Assembly: GCA_026261815.1 (NCBI GenBank)
Contig: JAMPIT010000575.1
Coordinates: forward strand, 40,959,501-41,023,500
Origin: Monarcha castaneiventris obscurior
Lineage: Eukaryota; Chordata; Aves; Passeriformes; Monarchidae
DNA: 64,000 nucleotides
Reading direction: 5' to 3'
Each line of letters begins with the position of its first letter. The stretch's first letter is position 1. Shown piece by piece: positions 13,201-25,200 of this stretch. A program made the position numbers and the translations under genes. Below the pieces are notes generated by a model. It searched no databases, was not told the DNA's origin, and saw only the letters and a list, made by a program, of their open reading frames with translations.

Positions 13201-16200
13201 GTCCTATACCTTCATAGCTTCTTCTGTGGGTTTGGCACAATAGAATGGATCTCTCGTGTAAGGTAAGCACCAAAATCTTTTCTCAGTCTAACTTGCTCCT
13301 TGAGTCTGCCCCGATCTTCTGAGAAATCAGTATTGTATAGTGCTATGTACCTGATGTTTTTCAAACTCATATAGAAATGAGATTACTGATTTTGTAATGG
13401 ACTTTCCCATTGGTAAATTTGAAATGAGTTGTTTAGGTACCTCACTGGCTTTGAAACTTAGTTTTTCGTCTGTAAGTCCAGTGGCGCCTTTTACATCACA
13501 ATCAATGTGAAGTGTAACATGGTACATATACACATATAAAAAGCAAAGAATTTCTGTAAAGAAACTAATTGAAATTATCAAAAATAGCAAGTAGCATGAG
13601 AGGTGTGAGGTGCCTTGGTTTTCAGAGTAGCATTTTTTTTCAGCATTTTATCTTCAGAAGAGTGTTACCATTCACCTCTTGGAATTATGAACAGTCAGCA
13701 CTTCTTTTGCAGAAAATGTCAAATACACATGTAGCAGCTCTTTTGTGTAATACCGTTCTGACAAAGTTCTTTGGCAGAAAATTCACTTGTCAGGTTCACT
13801 TAAAATTTTACTTGTTTCAGTGTTGTTCTTTCACTGGCCTTATGAAAGATTTCTTAGGCTCATGTTTTCTCTTTGTTTTAGTGCTTCACTAAGATGAAAT
13901 TGCTTGACACAGCTGTTCTAAGTCTTAAGACATACAAGTGACCTCTTTAACTCCTCAGAAGTATTCCTTTCCTAGGGATGTGGATATGTGTGGACAGAGG
14001 GGTGTTAGATTTCATGCATTATAACAAAAGATAATGCAGGCTACCAGCAATAAAATAAATTGTACTTATATAACAGGAAAAATGCAAATCCAGTAAATAA
14101 CAATATAGTACTCAATGAACATTTTGTTTTCTTATCATCCTGTAATATTCTCACAGATTAAATAAAATTAAGTCATTGGGATTTCCAGGTTTATTTCCCT
14201 GCACTTATTGACCACTAAAAAAAGGATAATTGTTGAATGCTTTTTTATTTCTGCAGAAGTAGTTCTAATTACACATTGTTACAAGGAAATGGGACATTAA
14301 TTAGCGTTACATAGTAGGCTAAACTGAGAAATATGTAAATTTTTTAATGAGAATGTGAAGCATCTTTAATGTGTGAGAGGTTGAAATTGTATGATGCAAC
14401 AAAATAAATGTAAATGAACTAAATTTGCATGAACTAAGTAAAAGCGAGTGTGTATTTAAATAAGAACTCCTTTTTTGTTCTTTAGTTCCTAACATTTCTG
14501 GATGTTACCTCAACTGCAATTTTTTTTTTTTTCCCACAGGGTTTTGTTTTATGAGGAGAGCACTTATTTATATAATGTAGGATCAAGTCTATTTTCAATC
14601 TCTGGAGCACAACTGGGTAGAATTTTTTTAAATCTTAATTTGTAGAAGTTGCACATTTTCTTGCACCCTCCAGATTTGTCAGTTTAAGCTAACCTACTAT
14701 CAAGAGAAGGCTTTTTAAAATCAATCTTTACAAAATTTTTCTTCTAACTTTGTCATTTTAGAAACACGTTTTGCTGTACAGGTGCAGTTTCCAAATTAGA
14801 CAAGAAGTAAGCCTGACACCTGTAATTTCTTTTCACTGTTTTTTTTTCCTTCTGAAAATGTCAAAGTTAGTTCTTAAATTCGGCCTGATACAGAAAGCCC
14901 TGAGTATATGCCTTTTCCTTGGTTGGGGAAGTTCAAGCAGAGGTTAACAATATACTTTAGCCAAAACTAAAGGTTAATAAATAACTAACAAAGTGTTATT
15001 TATTCTTTTCTATTAGAAAGGCACCAGTTTGTATAGGTTTAGTTTGAACATGCTCCCTAAAGGGATCTTTCCCTACACTTGCTCCTTTGATCTATTTAGT
15101 TTCTTTATCTCAGATCATAACTATAATGGAAGACTGCACCAACCTCTAAACATTTAGTGCTAGATAAGATTTAATTGAATCATAAAAAGTCTTTCCGGTT
15201 TACTAAGCTTTTTCTTCTGCAATTTAATATATTTGTACAGCTATACAATATACAATACTAAGATATAACCATTTTATTGGAATAAAAAATGTTTACTACA
15301 AAAATGCATTCTTATTTGCTAAACAATTCTATGTTTGGTGAGTATTCAGAATGTTAATTCTATGTCATTGCTAGGGGATATATTATCACTTACCTAGGTT
15401 AGCAGATTCTGCTAGTTGAAACATTTTCCATTTGAAGTCACTAATGAAAACAAAATCTTCATTGCATAAGATTTTTTCTAATTCAGCTTCTCTTAGTTTT
15501 TCACGCCAATTTTGTCCAACATAAGGTTTAAAATGACTTTGCTGCTGAGCTGTGTGAAAGTGAACTTCCAGGAAAAAGCATATGAGATTCTGAAAATTGT
15601 TGACATGCTGTTTTCCTTTATGTTCATGTGTATTTTGAAGTCTTGTACTTAACAAAGTATGTATTTTCAACCATCTCAGTGCTTGAATAGAGGAGTAATA
15701 GTGAAGAAAACATTTTTATAGTACATACACAGAGTTGTCCCATGGGTGTTTCTGATGGTGCCCAGTTGCTGTTATTCATCACCCATTAAAATTTAATGAA
15801 AAGTTTGGGGAAATGGATGAGAATCCCTCATGCCCTGGGACTTGGTCTGTCCTCATAGAACAGAAATATTGTCTTCTTTCTGAAGGACTTGAAGAAGGAG
15901 TTTCACTGGGGGTGGTTGTTAATCACTGTGGTTATGATAACCAAGAGACTTTTCTGTGTTTGCCATGACAAGGCTTAACTCCTCATTGCTTGTGGCGCTT
16001 TGTATGAAAAGAAACATATTAATCTAGTATTATGGAGAAGTTGCAGTTTGGGGTAGATCCCCAATCAAACCTGCATTTTCATGGATTCTTGTTCAATTTA
16101 TAACTCAAGTACCCTTACAGAGAATGAAAACCACCCTGTGTCATAGGGAAATTCAGAAACAGTACTGTTGTTCAGATAAATCTAGTTCCTTTTTTGACAT

Positions 16201-19200
16201 TTCAGAATTTATACATAATTTAAGATCAAACTTGTTGAACTATGATGCTGTCTCCTCTGGATTTCTTCCCAAACTATGTAATTTTCATTTGCAATTTAAC
16301 ACAAGTAAATTTTGACTTGATGGAAACACTCATGGGGGATATGACCCCAAGTCATAAAAACACGAGGCTCAATATTGATTTAGTCTAAGCTCTCATTAAT
16401 GAAAAAATATTATCAGCAAAGCCACATTTCTGATAAATCTGAGAGTTCGGTTTTTATGCCTATATTTCAGAATTTTCATCAAGAAGTCAAAGAAACAGAT
16501 GATTCAGAAAGCCTGACGAGCCTTGACAGTCTTGAGGCTGGAGAACAAAATGGAAATTGCACAATACCAAGTGAATCATCTTTTACTACACAATGTGACT
16601 GTGCCCTGTATGATCCAGAAAAATGCCAGACTAGGAATAATGGTTTACTTCACACAGATCAAAGTACCTCTAAAAACGCACATCTAAATAATTGTCTGAG
16701 AAATGCAGATTTGCAACACTACCACAACATACCTATTCATGATTTTTTAGCTAAACATAATGTTCTAACTCCTGCTGAACATGTAAACACTTCAGAAGAG
16801 GAATCATCTGCTTCTCACACATCAGGAAAAAAACCTGCAGAATTCTCTACCTCTGGTACACAAAAGAGCTCTGTAAGTAATGCATTTAGTTTTCTGCAAA
16901 ATATAAAAGACAGAAGCAAGCCATCTTCTGGAACAGCTATCACATCAGCCACTGGTCAGCCTGTTTTCAGTCCTAGCAGAGCCTGGGACAGCCCTGATTC
17001 TATTCCAGGAGAAAGAGTTCAGGATCTGATGCAAGATCAGAGTTTTAAAATGACCCCACAGGAGAGAACTAAATCTATGCAAGCATCCAGTCAACCTATT
17101 GCAACATCTGTAATCTTATTTCCTAATCAGGGATGTTCCACTGGCATTCCCAGCACAGCTGATACATTACCAAAGGACAAAAACATCAGTACAGGCTTTT
17201 TAAAAAATACCTCAGGAAAAATTACTGAAACAAAAGAACTAAATATTAAATGTATGAATGCTATTATTTCAGAAGTATCTCTATTTCAGGACATACCAAA
17301 TGCCTCATTTCTGATGGAAGCTAAGCAACAGAATAATAAAGAAGAAGGAAAGGGAAATATAATTGAAACTATGTCCCTGTTGTCTGATACAGAGTTCAAT
17401 TCTGATGTTCCTGCACTGGACAAAATCCTGAAAAATAATATTCTTGAAAGAAAACGAGCAAAGTTATTCAGAAGTATCTTAAGGAAGGATTCTAAATATG
17501 AACCCAGTAATTCCAAAGCTGTGGTTACAGATCATGTGATCAGTTTTGGAACTCAACTCATGTCATCTATCAGAGACAGTTTAGAACTTGCAAAAACAAA
17601 AATGAAAAGTGCAGAAAATGAAAAATACAATAGGAAGCTAAGATGGTGCGATCAAATTGACCAGATAATAGAAAATAATGAAAAATGCTATGAAAAAAGC
17701 ATCAGTGAAAAATCTTCTTCACCTCTGCAATATGTTCAAACTGTAAATAATGCTCCTAAGAACAATTTAAATATTGTTGCTCAGCCTTCAAACTCCATGT
17801 TCATAAAAAATCATCAGAAAAATTCCCATATATCAAAACCAAATGTTAATACTGAAAAATCAAAAAATAAAGAATACCCATCTCAGAATATATTTACGCC
17901 TACTGGATCCTTTTCTGCTAAAAAAGCTTGGATGGTATCAAAAGATGAAGCAAATAAACCCCCAATATGTAGCAATAATTCTAAAATTAAAGAAGGTAGT
18001 CAACTCAATAATGAGGCAAAAATAATCAGAAGAGCAACATCTGGAAGAGTCCAGTCACATTTTATGCCCAAGAAGAGAAGAGGCACTGTAATCCAACTGC
18101 AGTCAGCCACTGAAGCCAACAAAACTCAAAAAGCTCCAGGGAAATTGCTCGTACCTCACCCACCTTCCACACCTCTGCCAGGAAACAGAAGTGTTGAAAA
18201 CAGAGCCAGCCCTGGGTGTCAGTCACTGCCGCCTCCAAGGCTGCAAGCTACCGCTGCTGGCAGCAGTGATTTCAGTGACAGGCAGGTTGTGCTAGCAAAT
18301 CAGGTTTTAAATAGGAACCGTGCAGAGAACAGTGGGAATACTGCTGGTTGTGCTGGCTTGGCCACTGCCATCTCTACACCTGACTGCAGCACAGCCAAAT
18401 ACGAACCTTGGGCAAAAAATACTTATTCTGTAAATAATGTTCAGGCAAGTGCCTGTCAAGATCATTCGGTAACCTACACTGACAGAAGACCTGTTAACAC
18501 AGAAAATGGATTACATCTCCATCATATCCCAGCAGCTGGAAAAACAAGCACCTTCTGTCACAGGGCACATTCTGCCCGAGCTCCAGAAGACTCTACTACT
18601 GGTAAGAGTCATGTTTCTGGGTCTGGGGTGGGGGGATGTTCAGACAAAAGTCTTCAAATGCATCACAAGTTTGTTTTCAGTTGAAACATCCAACCTTTCA
18701 TCCATTCACACAACACAGCCAGTTTTAACAAGCTTTCACCATTTGTCATTGTCATTTCTATTCTAGTGGTGCCCAGAGGCCTCTCAAACGTCGATTCTCA
18801 TTTCTAATGGCTCTCTGCAATATTAAATGAAAAGGAAGTATTTTCCCTGCGATTATATCCATGACTAATGAGCAGATGTGACAGGTGGTCTAAATAATGA
18901 TATAGAAGGAAGTGACTAAGTTTATACAAGCAAGTTTTACAAGGTAGCTGAGAGTCACAGCTTGTTGTTCAACAGTCACTGGTACGTGACAGTGAAAGAA
19001 GTGTAGTTCTTCTGTGCTTTTAAAATGCTGACACTGTAAACGCCTAAAATGATTGAGACTTAGTCCCAATGATACTATTAAAAGATGAGCAAAAATTGAA
19101 GGTACGTTAAAATTAAAGAGCTTCTGCCAGGCAAACTTTGCTCTGCTGCAAAGTATGTCTGAATTATAACGAATTTTAAGAAATTTGAGGAACAATCCTG

Positions 19201-22200
19201 CATTTTATTAAAAATTAACCTTGGGAACAATATGAGGCACAGATTGGTTGGTAAGATATAGGAAAGATGGATATGAAATTTTTGGGAGAGTAATCTCCTG
19301 GGTTTCATGTTTCAATTTACATTTCATGCTTTTTGATTTGCCTTGTTTGTCCTGTGCAGCCTAGCTATATTCTGTGCCTTGGGCACTGATGACATCCTTG
19401 TACTTGTAATTTCTGTGTAGTATGCTGGTTTGCTTTCTACTGAAGGCTGCAGCTGGAGCTCCTGAGGGCTACAGCTGGAGCTCCTGAAGCTGTAGTCCCT
19501 GGTTCAGGTACAAGCAGTACTCCAAACTACTTCACATACTGGGACCACTCCAAGGATTGGCCATGCAACTCAAAGATAATTTCTAGCAAAATAATGAATA
19601 CCCATAACTTTAAGCCCCCCACATTCCTAGTTTTATCTACAGTAATACATAGTTTTATCTATGGTGTGATTGGAACAACTCTGTTGTGTAAGAGTGGATG
19701 CAGGCAGGTAAATATTCTTGGCCTAAAGCAGGGGTGGGAAAAGAAAAATATTATCTGCTTGTCTGTTCCAGTTCAAAGTCAAACAGATGAGTTTAAGATC
19801 TGTGTGACTTAACCTATTTAATTTTACACTGGAAATGAATGAAGACTTGCATTACCACGCCTTGCCTCCAGCAGAGATTCTTGCCTCTTGATGTGCTTAT
19901 CTGCGCATCAGATCAATGAATCAGGAAATGTCCTGGGTCCAAGTTGTGCATTACTAACAGTAATAGCTTTAAATGCTACATCCCCAGCATCACATACCTC
20001 CAGCTCTTTTAGAGAGGAGCTGAGTAACTGCCTTTTGAAATTTATGTGGGTTGCCCTCTCTCAGTATCTGCTTAGATTTTGTATTTTGAAAGTCTGCTTT
20101 ATTTTAAATCCGCTAGCTAATTCTCACTGACTTGCAGTTATTTGTTCAGTTACCTGCAAAGGCACATAGACACCTTAGTCTTTGTTCTGAAGTGCTTGCT
20201 GTGAGACTGAATACTGCATTGCTCTCTAGTAAAATACCTGCTGAGTTCCATGAGGTTTGTGAAGACACGGTAGAAAATGTGATCTGTTACAATCCTTGGC
20301 CAAATCTACAGAAAGTGAGAACCAGATGAAGAAATACAATTGTTGTCCATGAGGATCTTAGTTTTGTTCGGCTTCCAGTCTTCAAGTTGTATGTCTTCTG
20401 CCTGACAAATACTATACTGTACCTGGATATTAGAATTTTTAATACGTTTCTTGTTCGGTCAGTAAAGGCTTTAAAAAAGTGTTTAACCTTTAGCCTGTGA
20501 CAAATATGGGGGCTATTTAAAATGCTTGTAGTTAAACAGCAGTAGACTGCTCAGTATCTCATTCCCTTAAAGATACTAATGGTTATTAGTATTTTGTCTT
20601 TTATGTCTCAAAGAAATGAGACATAATGTCTTTTCCTTGGCATTGATCTAGTATGTCTTGCAAACTAATTAAATTAAGTATTGATGCACACAGAGCAATG
20701 AATTCTATTTGAATTCTTTGAATTCTATTTTTTTCAGAAAAGCATTATGTGATTACTAATGTAACAAGGGGCTTCTTCTTTTCTCTTTTTCTTTTTTTTA
20801 ATTTTCTTTCATATTCAATACAACATGATCGCATTTCCTTTCCTTTTCAGGTGCTATTCAGCACCATGTATTGTGTTACAATAATTTGCATATAACTAAA
20901 TGGCAACCTTTCAAAGCTAATGCATCCCGTGTTACTATTGAAGGCAGCAGCTGGATGACTAGTTTCAAATATGTTTCTAGGATCAGTTGTTTTCTTTTTC
21001 TATGAATGGTAAGCATTCTCCTAAAATGTCACTGTAATAACCACAAAAGAAATAAAATTCTGTTAGAAACAGTAAAGCATCTCTTGGTCAAATTATGAAG
21101 CACACATTAAACTGCACATGTAAATATTTATTATGTAAATAAATAGGTAATTTGTCTTCCCAAGTTTAAATCAAGTAACTCCATTTACAAATCTAGTAAC
21201 TGTGTTTACAAATAAGAATATAGTATCTGCTTGGTATGTAGATTCCTGAGTTGCAGATGAAAATACTGATTGGCATCTCCAGTTTTCATGCATGAAATTT
21301 TAATTAAGAACAGAATTTTAATTTTGCAACTTGACACTTCAGTTTTGAAAATGTGTTGCTACACCAGACAGAACTGAGATAAATTTGAGGTACAGTGTCT
21401 AGATCAGACCTTTCTGGCTGAGGGAAAATGCTACACAGCAGTACTGCTTTTTAAAATTAACACGAAGATGTATGAATTAATAAGATTAACTAAAAAATCA
21501 CAAACTATAGAAAAAGGGTTTAAACCCATGACTTTTAAACCTCACAACACCTGTGAGGCCACATCTGGAACACTCTGTGTTCAGTTCTGGGCTCCTCAGT
21601 ACAAGATAGACATGGACATACTGGAGAGACTCTAGTGAAGAGCCACAAAGAAGGTGAAGGGACTGGAGGATCTCTCTTATGAAGAAAGGGTGAGAGGGCT
21701 TGGAGAAGGGCCTGGAGAAAAGAAGGCCATGGGGAATCTTACCAATGTCTATAAATACCTGGAAGAGAGCTGCAAAAAGGACAGAGCCAGGTTCTCTTCA
21801 GTGGCACCCACTGAAAGTACCTGAGCAATGGGTACAAACTGAAACACAGGAGTTTCCCTCTGAACATCAGAAACCTTTTTTTTTATTGTGAGAGTAACTG
21901 AGCACTGGCATAAATTGCCCAGAGACTTTCTTGAGTCTCCCTCCTTGGAGTCACTCCAAAGCCATCTGAGCATGGTCCTGGGCAGTGAGCTCTGTGTGGC
22001 CCTGCTTGAGTGGGGGCACTGGACCAGACAACCTCAGAAGGTCCCTTTCCACCTCTACCATTCTATGATTCTGTGAATCAAAAAAACTTTGTGAACTACT
22101 ACAAGTTTTCTGCACACTACTATGTAATCTTAATGAAAGTTGAATCCATTAACATATAGACACAGCAATTTATCAACAGTGATTTACTGCATTGGACAGT

Positions 22201-25200
22201 TAGATTTTAAGATTATTCTCTAAGTGCAATTTATTTTCTAAAACATTACTTACTTGATATTTTTTGTATCACAGCTCACCTTTCATTCTCCTTTTTACTT
22301 TTTACTGAGTAAGACAACCTTGTATCTTTGTACAGACCATCTTTATTATCTGGGACTCAACATGCGGCTTCACTTAACCTGCTTATGTCCACATCCAATA
22401 CAATTTAAGGAGATCAGATATAAACATCTAAATGTGGACAGAGACATTTACTCACCATTATTAGTTTTGCTATTACTATATTTATAGTGCTGTTTACACA
22501 TTTTTGGTTTACTTTTGTCTGCATGTCATTTAAGGTGTTGTTCCTGTTACAAGACAAAATCAGGTTTTTGACAACTGTGAAAATGAACACCAAGCTTTTA
22601 CAGAATGCAGAAGACAAAGTGTTGTCTCTAAAAGGTGGAAGCCTGCTCATCATGCACAGGTTAATATAAAATACTATAAAAATAAAAAGCTTATTTATCT
22701 TAAAAATAGAAAGAGTTTCAGGAATATCAAAGATTTGTTATTGTCACGTGATTTTGAATCAATGTGCTTAGTCAGCTTGCTGTCACTGCTAGTGAAAAGA
22801 ATAAAACCAACTAGAATGCATCACTGTATTTGTGTACAGTAATATTTTTTCACTTGAAACCATTTGGTAATATGAAATAATAAACAAAACATGTTCAGAA
22901 AGTAGTATAGTTACCTTAAATGATACTTAAAATACTCTTACAGTATTTTTTATAGAATTCATTAGGTGCTGTCCAGCTGAGTCCCGTTCAATCTGCATTT
23001 GATCCAGTACAAAAGATGAAAAACATCTATAAATCTGAGGAAGGTATAGTAACACAACTCACTTCAGTTCTTTGTTATACATAAAGTGAAATGACAGAAT
23101 ATATCCACTGTGTAACACGATTTGTGTCTTTTGGCATCAGTGATTCTAAGAAAGAAAGTGTAATTCTCTAGAGCAATTTTTTTTCCTGTGAATATAAGAT
23201 ATAGCATCATATAGCATGATATTAATGGGTTTATAAATGTACTACAACATATATTCAATTTTCATTCCATTCCTGTTTGATTTTAACTGTGCAGTAGCTC
23301 TATGTCTCACATATAACTATATGATATGGACAGGTATTGCTTGCTATGATAACATATTTCCAAACTCATTAGGACTTCCTCTGGTGCCAATTGTAAGATT
23401 TATTGGTGTTCTTAACTGTTTCATTTTCTAACATATCATGTTTCTTGATTTTGCCACCTTTTTCTTCTTTTAATGTCAATTTTATGTGTTTCACATACCT
23501 ATGGCCATGAAAACGAGCAGCCTATTTAAATGTAATGAGCCCTTCTCATTTGAAGTTCCCCCTGTAATCTCTTCAGTTTCAGAAAGCACTGCTCAGTTTC
23601 TAGTGGCAGAAAAATTAGCAAATACACCAATTTCAGAGGGTGAAATCCTGGCAGTCATGGACCGTATGGAGCCAGCCAGCCAGCCCTCACTGCTCAGCAG
23701 GGCTCTGTGTCCAGGCAGGAGTGCTCTCTCAGTAGAAGAACAGAAGATTTTCCAGTCTCTGGTTTGTCTGAATCAAAAGCTACAAAGTAAGTTGGATAAT
23801 AAATAGGATGCTGCATCAATTGATTAATTAACTTTATATTTTGTTGCCATCGATTTTTTTGGATTAAAAACAGGACTCCTGTAATAGAAATGTTTTCTAT
23901 TATTGTTGTTGTTTACTAAATGTAGCTAACAGTGTAACAAAATCATGAAACCCTTCTTTAAGTCAATGAAATTAATTTAAAATAATAGTGACTTTGCCTT
24001 GGTAAAAAATAACTCTAAATGTGATGGGAGGACACCTTCAGAAACTGGCTCAGCCCAACTGTAGATGTTGTTTGTAAGAGATATTTGTCAAAATTGTTCT
24101 TTCAAGGTGCATCAGGTGCATCAGTCTCACTTGGAAATCTGTTGCAAAGCTTATCCATCTTGATTTTTTTGCAATTCTTTTTGCAAATTAATTGCTCTCT
24201 ATATGATATGCCATATAGTTTTGAAAATGTAGTCCTTTATAATGAATGGCTTTTAATTTTCTTCCTTCGAACATTTTAGAATGTTTCTCCTCTCCATGAG
24301 TTCTGAAAGGTCAGAAATAATGAGTTCTGACATTGCTGCAGATAAATCTAAATGTATAAGTGGATATTACTTGTGCAACCATTTTAAAAATGTCAAAGTT
24401 ACCTAAGTGTTCTCTAACCTGTTTTTCCTCCGTGCCAGGTGGATTTCTTACCTGCTTTATACTGGTTTTCTTTATATGACTCTCCAATCACAGCTTCCAT
24501 TTTGCTGAAGAATGTGGGGGAAAAGTCTGTACTTGTTCTTGATAATTTTTGCCCCAGTGATTAATTAGCTAACACTTTCATTAGTCATCCTATGGTAGCT
24601 AATACACTTGTAGAACAAACTTACTTCTTGAGTCTCTTGCTACTTTATGTTTTACTTTGACCTATGTGATCATTCCATTAAAAATTCACATTAGTTTGGC
24701 ATTGTTTCAGTATTTTGTGTGCTTCATCCTGTACTTGAAATCAGTGAGGACCTTATGACAGTCTCTTCACTGGTCTGCTTGGCTTTTAGTATGATTGGAA
24801 TAACTGCTTGCCATTTGTGCTATACATGGAATTGCCAGCTCTCCTGAATTTTACATTTTCCTTGGACTTTTTTCATATAAAACTTTACATGCCCATTACT
24901 TGAGTTTATTAGAGTCTGCTTTCTTGAAGTCCATTGATTTCATTTTACTATTCCACTACTATTCCTTCTGGACTGCACCATTTCATGGTCAGGTTACCCA
25001 AGTTTACGCCCTTATTGACTAGAATCAAACTAAACCAGGGCTTATTAAACTTCTGCACACTATCCATACATTTCTACATTACATGGTGAATAGTCTGATT
25101 TTGAGGAAAAAGGCTTCAGTTTCCTATAAAGTGCAACAGCAGAATAAAAGATCTTTGCAATTGTTTAGAAACTTTCTGCAGCTGTAGCTTACAATTCTTG

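Larger units (their letters stand above)
6480..16470. other. CEP126 10-kb intron
   Basis: The longest intron of the gene in this window. It holds a short CR1 3' end near 12035 and a TA dinucleotide run near 10919. The rest is unique-looking AT-rich sequence; open frames (for example 13327-13590 minus and 15386-15670 minus) show no recognised domain. Confidence 0.6.

Noticed and set aside
16399..16470. ATG at 16399 as the start of a 761-residue single-exon gene
   Set aside because: The first 24 codons lie upstream of a good acceptor (TATATTTCAG) and phase 0 joins the earlier CEP126 exons; the frame is open there by chance.
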